Source: Ahaetulla prasina (Eukaryota > Chordata > Lepidosauria > Squamata > Colubridae). Taken from it: a DNA stretch of 64,000 bases. Location of the stretch: NCBI RefSeq assembly GCF_028640845.1, contig NC_080546.1, forward strand, positions 34,603,520-34,667,519, written 5' to 3'. This document shows positions 33,181 to 45,261 of the stretch, piece by piece. The notes beneath the pieces were generated by a model. It worked only from the letters and a program-made list of their open reading frames with translations. It was not told where the DNA came from and made no database searches. The position numbers and the translations under genes are program-made. Each line of letters begins with the position of its first letter. Position 1 is the first letter of the stretch.

Positions 33181-36100
33181 CACGTACTCATGCACAGGTG
33201 CATTTCTCAATACAACTAAAATATATGGTTTTAATTTAGTGAAGCTGAATTAATGTAAAAGTTAAGATAACCATTTTAGACCAAGTAGCATGACCCTCAA
33301 TTTTCAGCAAAATTATTTATTTTGTGTTGACTGCATCCAATTTTTAGTACATGAAATATGATCAATTAACTAGCTTACTGAAGCAACCAGAGTTTTCATG
33401 TTCAACCCCAGCAATCTACAAAACTTTCAGAAGTGTAATTAAATAGCATTTTAAATGGGTCAAAACAGTCATATGTGTATCAGTGCCATCTTCATTTACT
33501 GTAGGGGAAACAGCTATCCTTTCACTTTTAAAGAATAAACTGACATTGTAAATTCATCACTTGTTTATTTAATAAAATGAAATTGAAGTATTCTCTTCTA
33601 TTGATAAATTGAAATATTTCCATAATTCAGAGAACATGTGAAAAAAATAAATGTTTATTCAAAATGAAAAAGCCTCTTTGTTTAAATCTACACACCAGCA
33701 GCTTCAGAATTTCAATCATTAATCTCAGAATAGGTCTTTGAATATAGATGTTTGCATTAATCCATGATAGAGAAATAAGTATATTAACAATGCATTAATC
33801 CAGAACAGGGAAGTAAGCATGCTAACTTTTTTTGTATGTTCAACATAAATGCTGGCTTTACAATAAAGCTGGACACCACCGATGATGTATACATTGCTCT
33901 GCATAAATTACAGTATAGATTTCTATCATTCAATTTTAAGTACAGGGGTTTTAAATCAGTATTGTAGCATAATGAATTTGAGAGGACTCTAATATAGCTC
34001 TTCGTTAACTCGTTTCACATATGAAGAGAACATTTGTTTTCTCTTTTCATATCAGTATGACGGACTGATCACTTTTCTCTAGTATTATTTTGAAATAGTA
34101 CCAGTCTGAAAGGGTCAAAAATATGGGTAACCATTTCCCCAAATTTACTATGTTCACCTGTGATGCCCAGATTTTGACATTTGGAACATTGTGTTTGATA
34201 CTTTCAGCATTAAGCACCACTTTAGGCTTTGGTTCCACGTAACTCCCAGTCAGAAAGATCAGAAAAAGCTCAAGTCACACAGTAAGAAACTTTATTCACT
34301 GAATGAGACATTATTCATTCCACTAGACTACAAATCAAAGAGTATCTCTTAGGCTGCTTAAAAATTCATTTTAAAATCTGATCCAGATTGTACTTTTATG
34401 GTAATTTCATACCATCAATCATCCTTTTACCTTTACTCTCTAGGTCCAATGCTTTCCCCATAGATCTCATTCACTCTACCTCATTATAATTCTTTGGGTG
34501 AAAAAACAGAGTAAGAAACCTTAACAGAAAATGAGAGAAAGATGTAAATTTCTTGAGAAAAGTCAGGTTCACTGAGAAGCATGGCTAATGATATGTTCTG
34601 ATCTATTTTTTTTTTAAATTAAAATAAGAGCAGGGGTAGAGGGAAAGAGAGAATGGAAATGAAAACATGTTCTTCATGCAAATAACTTATTTGCACTTTG
34701 CATTCAACCTCAATAATATCACAAAATATTAAACAGAGGTAAATTGTAGGTAGGTCAGTAAATAAAATCTGCCTCAAAATAATTTTTTTATTTGTTTGAA
34801 ATGATCTTTAATTAAAGTTATAAACTTCTTGAGATTCTCCCATTTTCTTTTAGCAAAAAAAAAATGTTTCCTCTTCCTTAATTCTAGTATTTAGAAAGGA
34901 AGATAATAAATGATTTCTGGACTAAAACCTTATGCCACAGTCTTTAGTAAGACTTAGTACTTTCAACAATCTGCAGTCTGCTTCTATTAAATCTAAAACA
35001 GATTTCTTTAGTTCCTATGGCTTTTCTAGCCACAAAGAAAGAAACAGGTGTCCGAGATGTGTTCACAGAAGCTTAAGGCAAAAATATGCAGCCACTTAGG
35101 AGTAAACTACACTGAGTCCAGTGAAAAAAATCTGAGCAGGCATCAAATTACATATAAGGATTATGATGCTCTAAACCAAAATTTATATAACCTAGCATTT
35201 CATAATTATTTGCATTTTATTAAAACAGGATTGTGAATAAACCCGAAACGAATATTTCAGAGTGCTCGGCTCATTTTAATGGGTTTAATACATTTCATCA
35301 GCATACTCAGTCCTGTTAGAATGAGGGAGGAGAATAGCTATTAACCTCCTGGGAAAAGAATTATTTTTCCCCTCAGCTCAGCTGGGTAATCTGTATTTCA
35401 TTTTCTAATGCCTTTAACAAAATGTAGCCATAAAACACTGCATACCGGCAATGGGCATAATCCCCCCGAAATGGGTTGTTACCAGCACTTAGTGACCGGT
35501 TTCTTATTTAATAGCCTAAGGGGAAAAGCTTTAAAAAAGACTATGTGCAATGTTTGCTCCCAGGCAATTTAAATGGATGCATTAGCTGCTTTTTCAGTTT
35601 TTCAAATATCTGTAACCTTACAAATTTTTGTCTGAAAAAGGTTTGTAAATCAACCCTGCTTGTAATTTAGTGATATAAGGGAGAGGAAGATTATATAAAC
35701 AGTTAATATCACCTGGAGACTCAAGAATGAATCCAATTCTGCCATTAACAAATATTTGTTTAACAATCTGAACTGACAAACGTGTCATTGTTTCATTTTC
35801 CCAATTTAAATCAGCTTTAAAATTAATTTTAAAAATAGATTGTAATTTTAAAAAACAAACCATGTAAGCCATAGAGTAGAAAACATCGTATTTCTTCCAA
35901 AATGAAGCATGAAGAAAATCAGCCAAGTTTATGAATTCAATAAAAAGAATATTTATCGTTTCTAGCAAAATACTTTTCATGTTGTTTCTAGGAGAAAGTT
36001 TTTATAGATACACTAAAGGATCAAGATAAATACAGATAAAGGACGATACCTAATTTACGACTTCTACAGAACATTTGATTCAGTCCAGATTTTTGTTTGA

Positions 36101-36916
36101 TTAACAGACTTGTGTTCTAATAAAGCTTGGTTCATTAGACATATTAATGTGCTGCATGCCTGCTACCCATAGCTGGCAAATTCCATCACAAGTGGTCAAT
36201 GCTATCGGCCACGGAAAGGAACTTGCAAGTACTATTTTCTGTTTAGAAGATCCTGACTTCAAAAGCTGGGAGTGGGGTACAGGTAGAGGTGCAAGGTTGC
36301 CACATGAAAGTTGACCAATTATGTCACAACTCAAACCAGTTCTTCTTAGAAGGAAAAGTGGGTGTCACTTGAGTGCAGCTTTTTGCTATGCTCCCAATTT
36401 CTTAGGAAAATATTTTGTATTATGCATGGTATTTTTGCTCCATATTGTTTTATTTATTCAGATGTAGTATATGCTATTGAAATTTAGACCTGCATAGTGA
36501 TCCGCATAGGTACTAACTAATAAATAAATACAAGGAAAGAATATGTGAAAAATATATGTATGATATTAAGCAGATTGGGCATAAATACTGCATCTTAGCA
36601 CTTTGCTAAAGAAAGCAGTCATGAAAAGCCTTCATCCAGCTGTACTACAGAAGTCTGATAACTAACCGGTATAACTGAAAACTTTGAACATCAGACTGAA
36701 ATGCACTTACCTATCATTAGCTTCCTGTTATATTAATATTTTGAGTATTTGTACAAAATAATGGAATCTTTTTATTTTTATAGCAAAGCAAATTTCTTCT
36801 ATAAAATTGCTAGGAAACTGGAGGAACAATTTATCCATTTGTATATGTCTATATGTATGTGTGTATATGTGTATGAATCAAATAATTATATAATCAAATA
36901 CTTGAGATGACTATAA
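33179..36916. other. non-coding DNA, repeat-poor
   Basis: About 3.7 kb, the longest stretch in the first two thirds of the window without a recognised transposon. The interval 35240-35560 has low simple-sequence content and is a candidate conserved element. The 120-codon minus-strand frame at 35618-35980 shows no recognised domain. Confidence 0.45.
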
Positions 36917-36924
36917 ATGCTATA

Positions 36925-37061
36925 CAGTGGTGGGATTCAGCCATTTCGCACCACTTCGGGAGAACCGGTTGTTAATTTTCTGAGCAATTTGGTGAACTGG
37001 TTGTTGATAGAAATCATTAGGTCAGAGAACCAGTTGTTAAATTATTTGAAACCCACCACTG
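36925..37061. mobile_element. 137-bp hAT-type MITE (family GGTGGGATTCAG)
   Basis: The left end is CAGTGGTGGGATTCAG and the right end GAAACCCACCACTG, with an exact 8-bp target duplication ATGCTATA at 36917-36924 and 37062-37069. Repeated GAACCGGTTGTTAA-type units are inside. Confidence 0.92.
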
Positions 37062-37069
37062 ATGCTATA

Positions 37070-37465
37070 TCGTATCTCTGTTGTGATGATAATTGGGCTT
37101 TTTCATCAACACATACAAATAAAACAGAAGAAAAAATTACGTAGAACAAATAGTTCAGATTATAAATGATGCATTCTGTTTTTGCATCTATTGTAAGTAG
37201 TCCTCAGCTCAAGAACTTTAATATAGTGTTTGGTATGTATATATATGTATAGGGTATATGATGATAGGATAACTACAATCAATAGACTATATAGGAAGGA
37301 AGCTATTTCTGGGCCTATTCTGATATTATTTAATCATCATTTGCCAATGAAAAATAAGGTGATATAAGTTATGTTAATATTTCCAAGGACAACTTAAGAA
37401 GTTAACCCAAAATTTGTCTCTATGTTTTGCTGTATTACAGTCAATCAATAAACTGTATTGTGATT
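37070..37465. other. non-coding DNA, nothing recognised
   Basis: AT-rich. GTAGTCCTCAGCTCAAGAAC near 37197 resembles the start of a dispersed MITE-like repeat. Confidence 0.35.
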
Positions 37466-37675
37466 TTGTTGTTAGCTGCGAAGTTGTGTCTGAACCATCG
37501 CGACCCAATGGACAACATTCCTCCAGGCCTTCCTGTCCTCTACCATCCTCTGGAGTCCATTTAAACTCATGCCTACTGCTTCAGTGACTCCATCCAGCCA
37601 CCTCGTTCTCTGTCGTCCCCTTCTTCTTTTGCCCTCAATCTTTCCCAGCATTAGGCTGTTCTCCAGTGAGTCTTG
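37466..37675 (-). mobile_element. RTE/BovB LINE 3' end fragment
   Basis: Near-identical in order to 1500-1700: GTGTCTGAACCATCGCGACC, CCTCCAGGCCTTCCTGTCCT, CATCCTCTGGAGTCCATTTA and CTTTCCCAGCATTAGGCT. On the minus strand this encodes the EAVGVSLNGLQRMVEDRKAW-type ORF2 end. Confidence 0.88.
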
Positions 37676-38057
37676 GATTGGATTGGATTGTGATAGATCA
37701 CCTGAAATTGCCAGGTTTCAGAGTGAGGTAAGGAGATTTCACCTGAATACTTTCCCGTATATCAAAGAAAAATTCCCATTTAATGACCTAGTACTGAATG
37801 CAGCATTTATGTTTGATTCTTTAGGGAGAACAGAATCTTTTGAAACAATTTCCTGGTGTATTATCACAGAGCAGACAAAATATCTTTATAGAGAGTTTGT
37901 ACCATATCAAATGTGCTTACCTTTGCCTGGAAGAAATAGGGATTGATCAGTTACCCAAGTTACAAGATCAGCTTAATGGGCAATCCATATTTCTAGCATA
38001 TTCTTATGTTTTTGGAATTTGTGCTATTTATCCCACCCAGTAATATTTTCTTATGTA
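37676..38057. other. non-coding DNA with a short TGGAT run
   Basis: TTGGATTGGATTGGATTG at 37675-37692, then unrecognised sequence carrying a 125-codon frame that starts inside the BovB fragment and is probably spurious. Confidence 0.4.
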
Positions 38058-38367
38058 TAAACTGGGTTGACAAAATCAGAAATGAGGAGATGATAAGCCA
38101 TCTAGGAAAGCCAAGAAAAATCATCAAAATCATTAAAAAGCTAAAGTTAGAATATTTCGGATATGTGATGTGATACCCAGAAAAATATAGCATACTCACT
38201 TAATCCTCCAAGGAAAGATTGAAGGCAAACAAGGTCCAGGCAGAAGAAAAACATCATGGCTTCAAAATCTAAGGACTGGTTTGGACAAAACTTAGCAGCA
38301 CTTTTTCGTGCGGCTGCTGATAAAAATAGAATTGCCAACATGATCGCCGACATCCGATGACAGATAT
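38058..38367 (+). mobile_element. RTE-type LINE, ORF2 C-terminus relic
   Basis: The frames, broken in at least two places, give RNEEMISHLGKPRKIIKIIK, KLKLEYFGYVM, then KIEGKQGPGRRK-like sequence, SWLQNLRTGLDKT-like sequence and NIADIR-like sequence. This GHVMRHP...GKRGPGRRR...WLRNLR...IANIR order is known from ORF2 C-termini of RTE-like elements. The 3' end runs into the AAG array. Confidence 0.7.
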
Positions 38368-38500
38368 GGAAGAAGAAGAAGAAGAAGAAGAAGAAGAAGA
38401 AGAAGAAGAAGAAGAAGAAGAAGAAGAAGAAGAAGAAGAAGAAGAAGAAGAAGAAGAAGAAGAAGAAGAAGAAGAAGAAGAAGAAGAAGAAGAAGAAGAA
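38368..38500. repeat. (AAG)n microsatellite, 133 bp
   Basis: About 44 uninterrupted GAA triplets joining the RTE relic on the left to a CR1 fragment on the right. The poly-serine frame on the opposite strand is an artefact. Confidence 0.97.
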
Positions 38501-39192
38501 CTACATAGCAAAAAAGGCATTAAGAGTTGTTAACCTAATCTTACGTAGCTTCTTCTCCAGAAACACTACACTACTAACCAGAGCTTATAAAACATTTGCT
38601 AGACCAATTCTTGAATACAGCTCACCTGTTTGGAACCTATACCACATTTCAGACATCAATACAATTGAACGTCTCCACTCCTCTGAATATAACAAAATAC
38701 CTGATGCCACCAGACTTAAAATCTTGGGTTTAGAAAACTTAGAACTCCGCCGCCTTCGACAGGACCTATGTTTAACTCATAGAATCATCTATTGCAATGT
38801 CCTTCCTGTTGAGGATTACTTCAGCTTCAATCACAACAATACAAGAGCAAACAATAGATTTAAACTTAATGTTAACCGCTTCAATCTTGATTGCAGAAAA
38901 TATGGCAGAGTTATTAATGCTTGGAACACACTACCAGACTTTGTGGTATCTACTCAAAATCCCCAAAGCTTTAACCAAAAACTGTCTACTGTTGACCTCA
39001 CCCCATTCCTAAGAAGTCTGTAAGGGGCGTGCATAAGAGCACAAACGTGCCTACTGTTCATGTCCTATTGCTTCCTTTCATTATATCCAATTTATATAGT
39101 TATTACATACTTATACTCATATATATGCTTATATATTATATAGTTACTTCATACTGTTGTGACAAAATAAAATAAATAAATAAAAAAATAAA
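38501..39192 (+). mobile_element. CR1-type LINE 3' end (family LRRLRQDL)
   Basis: ORF2 C-terminal sequence: NLILRSFFSRNTTLLTRAYK-like and FARPILEYSSPVWNLYH-like in the first part, then from 38724 GLENLELRRLRQDLCLTHR, IIYCNVLPVEDYFSF, NRFNLDCRKYGRVINAWNTL and a TPFLRSL stop. Compared with the copy at 57318, it lacks a few residues before RVINAWN. The 3' UTR (GGGGCGTGCATAAGAGCACA) ends with an AAATAAAATAAATAAATA tail. The coding part is almost open. Confidence 0.88.
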
Positions 39193-40215
39193 GAAGAAGA
39201 AATATTTTCTACTATTTTCAACATGATTAGAAGCAATGTGACTATATTTTGCAGCCTGTTAAAGAAATTAGCAACAGACATGAAATAATCAAAACATATA
39301 CCACATGCGTAGGTGTTAGGAACATTCTCTAAACATCCAGAATAAATACAATCAAGATATTTATTTGATATAATCCACAAAACAAAAATGGCTAGAAAAA
39401 ATACGTGCTAGAGAAAGGCAAAAGCAGAACATAAAAAGGAAAATATGTCTCTGTTTCTGATCTTGACATTTACACATTGCTTCAGTCCGCTGATAGAGAT
39501 TATCCTCAACCAAATAATGTTTTGCCCAAAACACTCTGAAGTTTACCATTTACCTAGTTTGATTCTTTTTTACAACTTATATAATATTTTTTACTTGGCA
39601 GTATTTTCTGGCATTAATGTATTTGAAAGTTAAATGCAGTTTTATCAGTTGTTCTAGTCTTTTACTCGATTTGAATATATTTATTTCCTTAATCCATTTT
39701 ATTTTTTAATTATTACTTTAATATTATTTAATCAAATTACATTTTTTTCTATAGAATTATCTCCCTTTCCTGTTTTGTTTGGGAACATTATGACATGTTA
39801 CTCTTTTTTAACCATCCTTTACAACAATCCTGGAGCGTAATGATATTAGTTAACTCAACTTTTTCGGTTGCTGAAAGCTTTTTACTATTACCTTAAGGTA
39901 ATACTTTTTTTTTCCATTTTCTCTTTTTTTCCAAATATATTACACTCTCTGTCCAAAAATAGGCAATCTATTGCACCCATCATTTTAATTCTATTCATAA
40001 AATGAATAACTATTAATAGAATCAATAACACCCTAAATCCAATTATAATTTCTTAGCTCCTTTCCAGGAAGATCTATAATTTACTGACATTTATATGTTT
40101 ATTTAGCACTTACTTTTATCAGTTTGAATGTAGAGATGAAACTATTATTAGTGTCAGATACTATAATACAAAGAAGCATTTAAATATCATCCATTTTTTT
40201 TAAAAAGGTAAAATA
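39193..40215. other. AT-rich non-coding DNA, nothing recognised
   Basis: No gene or transposon recognised. Confidence 0.4.
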
Positions 40216-40223
40216 CTATATAC

Positions 40224-40719
40224 CAGGGGTAGTCAACCTTTTTATACCTACCGCCCACGTTTGTATCTCTGTTAGTAGTAAAATTTTCTAACCACCCACC
40301 GGTTCCACAGTAATGCGCCATGTATCGTCGCCTGCGCATACCTTTCACACATCATGGGTTGGGTTTGGGGGGGTGCCGGCTACCAGTTCTGCTTGTCTGT
40401 TACAGCTCAGTGGTGTGGGGGGGGAAGATGCGTGAGCTATTCTGAGACAAGACTGTTTTGTTTGCGGTCGCACTATAGCACCATTTAGTTTCACTTAAGT
40501 AGCGATACAAATAGTACATTTTCAGAAATGTAAATTGTCATAGGGAATTTTATGAAAACCTAATGAAAATGTTTTTAAATAATGCTATGAAAATTTTTTA
40601 AAAAGTCAATTAAATTTTTAAAAAAGGAAAGTGCTTCAATATCGGACAAACCCCTACAGCCCACCATGAAAGCTGGAATGCCCACTAGTGGGTAGTAGGG
40701 ACCAGGTTGACTACCACTG
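40224..40719. mobile_element. 496-bp hAT-type non-autonomous element (family TGGTAGTCAAC, inverted)
   Basis: The ends are CAGGGGTAGTCAACC and GGTTGACTACCACTG, with an exact 8-bp duplication CTATATAC at 40216-40223 and 40720-40727. It is in the opposite orientation to 4198-4698 and 59553-60069. The G-run GGTGTGGGGGGGGAAGATGC near 40412-40431 lies in the part shared with those copies. Confidence 0.92.
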
Positions 40720-40727
40720 CTATATAC

Positions 40728-41542
40728 TGTGACTTTTCTATCTAGTGTAAGTACAAGTATAATCCATTCTTCAATAAATTCTTCCTAGATAAAGAGTGAG
40801 TAGAAAAGCTTATCAAATTGGAGTATTGTGTTTGGATGTTGTTAAACCAGAAGTTAATGAGCATAGGATTCATCTGGACATCCAGGAATCTTCCTATCAA
40901 AGACAATATTAGATTGTTATAATTATTCCTGTAAAAGTGCAAGAGCTGAGACAGTCAAGGTAGAAACAAATCCTAAAATAAAAGGAATTGATATGTAAAC
41001 ATATTTCATCCTCAGTATATCCCAAAGCTATCAAAAAAACCCAGCCAAGTTTCTGTTGATTTGGAATGATGGGAGAAAAAGCATAGAATTAAGCTTTGAA
41101 GAATAAACATGTATTAATGCATTGATTTTTCTCTCTCTACTGGATTAAATAATAAACTGTTAACACATTACTCTTACTAGTAAGGCAGCTTTTAACTCTC
41201 CTGAATAATCTCTGAGATCTTCTGCCACAAGTCCTGAATAGGGAATTAATTATCTGGAAACCTGTAATTTACTGTTCAGGCTTGGTATGAAGCTGGCAAA
41301 AAGATACAATAAAAATCAGGATGTGTCTCAGTTGCCCCAGTGCTACAAAGGCAGACTCTACCAATGTAAGGGCTTTCCTGAATCAGCTATTAAATACCTT
41401 TGAAAATATATTAAGTTGAGTGAATATACTGTAAACTCTCAGCACTATTTGATGAGACTAAGCTGCTCTAAGTCCTTTGGCTCAGAATCAGAAACATGCA
41501 TGTTTACTATAATGTCTGTAAGAAATTATCAAACTCTCTCTG
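40728..41542. other. non-coding DNA, nothing recognised
   Basis: No gene or repeat recognised. Confidence 0.4.
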
Positions 41543-41550
41543 GTTCTCAA

Positions 41551-41680
41551 TAGGGGTCTCCAACCTTGGTCCCTTTAAGACTTGTGGACTTCAACTCCCA
41601 AAGTTCCTCAGCCAGCTGGCTGAGGAACTCTGGGAATTGAAGTCCACAAGTCTTAAAGGGACCAAGGTTGGAGACCCCTG
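41551..41680. mobile_element. 130-bp fully palindromic hAT-type MITE
   Basis: The element is an almost perfect inverted repeat over its full length: TAGGGGTCTCCAACCTTGG on the left and CCAAGGTTGGAGACCCCTG on the right, with ACTTGTGGACTTCAACTCCC inverted as GGGAATTGAAGTCCACAAGT, meeting at CAGCCAGCTGGCTG. The exact 8-bp target duplication GTTCTCAA is at 41543-41550 and 41681-41688. If transcribed it would fold into a hairpin of about 60 bp. Confidence 0.93.
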
Positions 41681-41688
41681 GTTCTCAA

Positions 41689-41985
41689 CATCTACCAATC
41701 TTTGCTCTGATACATTATTTGCTTGCTTGTAGTCCAGTTCTCTCAGTAATGGTGGGGAAAGATCCAAATTTAGTCATTTCCTGCTCATATCTTACATTTT
41801 CAAAAGGATGCAAAACACTCAGCAAGTACTAGGAAAATTTAAACTTGGGTTTAAAGTCAATTTCAGCCATAAATTATTAATCCAGTCCTTTCCTAAATTT
41901 AGTAAATCTGCTTCCATTTATAAAACCAAGTTGGAGATAGAACAGACCACACATTTTGCTTAGATATTCTCCAAGCTAATGCTGA
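41689..41985. other. non-coding DNA, nothing recognised
   Basis: Short unrecognised spacer between two hAT-type elements. Confidence 0.4.
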
Positions 41986-41993
41986 GTTTGGTC

Positions 41994-42961
41994 CAGGGGT
42001 GAAATGCTCTCGGTTCGCACCGGCTCCCCCGATTAAGTAGCGATGGCAGCTGCTAGTTCGGAGGACCAGTAGCAAAAATCCCTGGCCCCGCCCCACCGCC
42101 TCTGCTGAGCCGCACCATCAACAGAGGCTTTTTTTACTTTTAAAAGTTTTTCTTCAGCCAAAACTTGCCTTTAAAAGTAAAAAAAACAAACCTCTGATGA
42201 TCGCGGGGCTGAGCAGAGATCAAAACCCTTTAAAAGTTTTTTTTAAAAAAACCCTCTTCAGCCAAAGGGGGAAAAAAAAGAAAAAAAACCCAGGATTTAA
42301 AAGCCTCCTCTGGCGATCCCAGAGAAGTTTCCTGATCCTCACAGGCTTTTAAACTCACTTTTTAACAGCCCCCACTTACAAGAGCCTCCACCCATGCCCA
42401 GCCAATTCCCCCTCCTCACTTACCTATAATTACTGCTCCTTTCCGGCTGCAACTGCATGCTTTCTTCAGCCACTGAAGAAAAAAAAAGCTTGCTTTGACT
42501 TCCTGTTTTGCTAGCTGAGGAACTCTGGGATTTGAAGTCCAAAATAAAATAAAATAAAATATTTGTGCAGCTTTCTGAAATTTGGTGTGTTTCTGTAGTG
42601 TTTCACTCTAACTACACAAACACACAAAATCTCAGAAAGCTATATGTGGCATTTTGTGTGTGTGTGTGTGAGTTGTGTGTGTGTAAAGTGTGAAAGTTGG
42701 TTTTTGAGCTTTTTGTGGCTGTGTGAAGTGTGAAGTGCAGCTGCTTTTACATTGTGTGTGAGTCAGTTGTGTTGTGTTGTGTGTGTGTAAAGTGTGAAAG
42801 TTGGTTTTTGATACCTCTTATTGTTTTTTATACTTTGTTTATTATTTTTATTATTTATTGTTATTGGCCATGCCTACCCAGTCATCTGACCACCAAGCTA
42901 TGCCCACCAATTAAGCCACGCCCACAGAACCGGTAGGGAAAATTTTTAGATATCACCCCTG
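41994..42961. mobile_element. 968-bp non-autonomous hAT-type element (family GGTGAAAT)
   Basis: The left end is CAGGGGTGAAATGCTC and the right end AGATATCACCCCTG. The target duplication is an exact 8 bp, GTTTGGTC, at 41986-41993 and 42962-42969. The subterminal right part (CACGCCCACAGAACCGGTAG) resembles the other elements with ACCGGT blocks. The interior contains AAAAGTTTTT-type inverted segments (42138-42250) and a duplicated GTGTGTGTAAAGTGTGAAAG unit (about 42677 and 42780) in a GT-rich stretch. No transposase is present. Confidence 0.9.
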
Positions 42962-42969
42962 GTTTGGTC

Positions 42970-43790
42970 CAATTCTGAACCATATGTAGGGAGCCATGGA
43001 GAATGGGGAAGGAATCCAGAAACTATTTGGACAATGACAGGTGCAAAATACATACATATATGTTAAACTGGAGAAGACAGGCAGGAAAATATGAGAAACA
43101 GACTCATACTGACTCTCTCTGACTCCCTGGAGAATATGGCTATGCTATCTGTTCTGTATATTGTTCATTAAAAATCCAGTAAGGCTATTATAAAAATACT
43201 TAGAGAAAACAGTGTTTGTATTTTCAGAATGCATTTGCAATTATTACAATAACAGCATTCACATTATGTGTCCAGTTTTAGATGGATAATTTCCATTTTA
43301 ATTAAATCTCAACCATAACTACATATTATTAAAAGTCTTGAGTCTGTTTCATTGTAACTATCAATTGCGAGAAATAATGCATTGTGGGAAATATTTTTTG
43401 AATCAATGGACCCCAAAGGGCTGACGTAAAGAATGCATCCAATATCTGGGACTCATGATTCCCATGACATTAAAATTTGGCTAAATTATGGTTGCTTCAG
43501 TGCCGCCAGCTGTCACACTGCTGCGCTGCTACAGTCAACTACAATCATGTGATCATCATTTCCAATGCTTCCCATCACTAGGAAAATGAATAGGGAAACC
43601 GGCAGGAAATTGGAAATTGCTTCTGCTTCTATTGCTTTTTTGATCATCCAGGATCGTTCTGTTTCTCTGTTTAGGTAAAGAAATATCTCTGAAATGATGA
43701 CCAACAGGTCAGGGGTTGCCTGGTAAAAGTTAAAGAGAAGTGAAGCAAGGAAATATTTTCAATTAATTCCTTCCCTATTCTCCTTCCATA

Positions 43791-43794
<4 letters not shown>
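42970..43794. other. non-coding DNA, nothing recognised
   Basis: No gene recognised. The part near 43500-43565 (CACACTGCTGCGCTGCTACA) is unlike its AT-rich surroundings and may be a repeat fragment. Confidence 0.35.
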
Positions 43795-43821
<27 letters not shown>

Positions 43822-44140
43822 ATTTATTTTGTCACAACAGTATATATAAGCATAAGCATGAAAAAACTATACAATATATAAGCATATATATAAGCATAAG
43901 TATGTAATAACTATATTAATTGGATATAATGAAAGGAAACAATAGGACAGGAACGATAGGCATGCTTGTGCTCTTATGCACGCCCCTTATAGACCTCTTA
44001 GGAATGGGGTGAGGTCAATGGTAGATAGTTTCTGATTAAAGCTTTGGGGATTTTGGGAAGAGACCACAGAGTCTGGTAGTGTATTCCAAGTATTAACAAA
44101 TCTGTTACTGAAGTCATATTTTCTGCAATCAATATTAAAT
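43795..44140 (-). mobile_element. CR1-type LINE 3' end (family LRRLRQDL)
   Basis: Reverse complement of the 38501-39192 family: a TATTTATTTATTTTATT tail, TTTGTCACAACAGTATATA, GCACGCCCCTTATAGACCTC, TTAGGAATGGGGTGAGGTCA and GCTTTGGGGATTTTGGGAAG. It is truncated just upstream of the KYDFSNR-like region, so only about 60 codons of ORF2 end remain, with mutations. Confidence 0.88.
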
Positions 44141-45261
44141 ACTGAATTCAACTTTATTCAATATTGAATCAATATTGAGCAAATTATTCTGATAAATAAT
44201 TTGCTGCATTGGATTTTAATCTTAGATTGAGTTTGTAAACGAGAAAAAACAAAGTGCACTCAATTTTATCAATTCTACATTTTTCCATAGTTTGTGCCTA
44301 GGGATATGATTCAAGTTTATTTAATATCATCAAAAGCTACTTATAAAGTAGTCTTTGGCTTTGGATTATATCTTTCCATTAGATAACTTAATATTAGGGA
44401 TGGATCATGATTATAACTCCACTATAAAGAGTTATAAAACAGGGTTTTTCTTTGCAATATGTCAGTCTAACAGCTTTTAGTATATAAGTTGGGAAAATTT
44501 ATTGATTGCCCTTAATAGATTGATTGGACAATCCCTGCTGCTATTCCTTAAAACATGAATATTTATTGTTATGTGGCAATCATTTGAAAGTCTGCTATGA
44601 ATTTAAATACAAGGAAGAGTCTGAATTGGAACCCATGATTCAATATTGTTGCTAACCAATTCAGTAGTTTTGCATGATAAATGCTTTGCCACAAATGAAT
44701 CATAATTAAAAATAATAATTTAGTAGTCCTTTTTATATTTAACTCAAAATTAATCCCACTGAATACGGGAGAGCTTAATTCCAGATAGGTCCTGTATGTG
44801 TAGAATTACAGAATGGATTATATCTACATGATTTTAAAATTTCAGTTAATTACCTATGACAAGTCACTGAAGACAATAACCAAAATAATAAAATTTGACT
44901 TCAATTAACAGAAAGTATTCAGTTTTCAATTGATTTGAAAGAATTGTATTTCTTTATTTTGTTTGATATCCTAGAACAGGATATATAAAAATGCCAAATA
45001 TCAATATAAGATTAAAATAAACTATATAATAAAGTTTGGGAAACAATAAACCCCACAAATGAAATGTTTATTTGAGTAAAAATATTCTGCTGTAGTACCA
45101 AAAGGAAATGTCAAAGCTAATCTTATCTCCTTTAGAAGGGTATTTCAAAATTGGCATTGCTGCTAAACACAATCTCTTACTATATGCATGTGGTGAACTC
45201 AGTATGCACAAAAGGCAGCATGATAGGAATAACACCTGTTATTTAAAACTCAGGTCATTTG
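44141..45261. other. AT-rich non-coding DNA, nothing recognised
   Basis: An ATTCAATATTGAATCAATATTGA palindromic run lies at 44157-44179. Confidence 0.4.

Noticed and set aside
35618..35980. 120-codon minus-strand frame
   Set aside because: Sits in AT-rich DNA; no domain, no splice or promoter context, no family similarity recognised.
38269..38520. Poly-serine frame
   Set aside because: Translation of the AAG array on the opposite strand.
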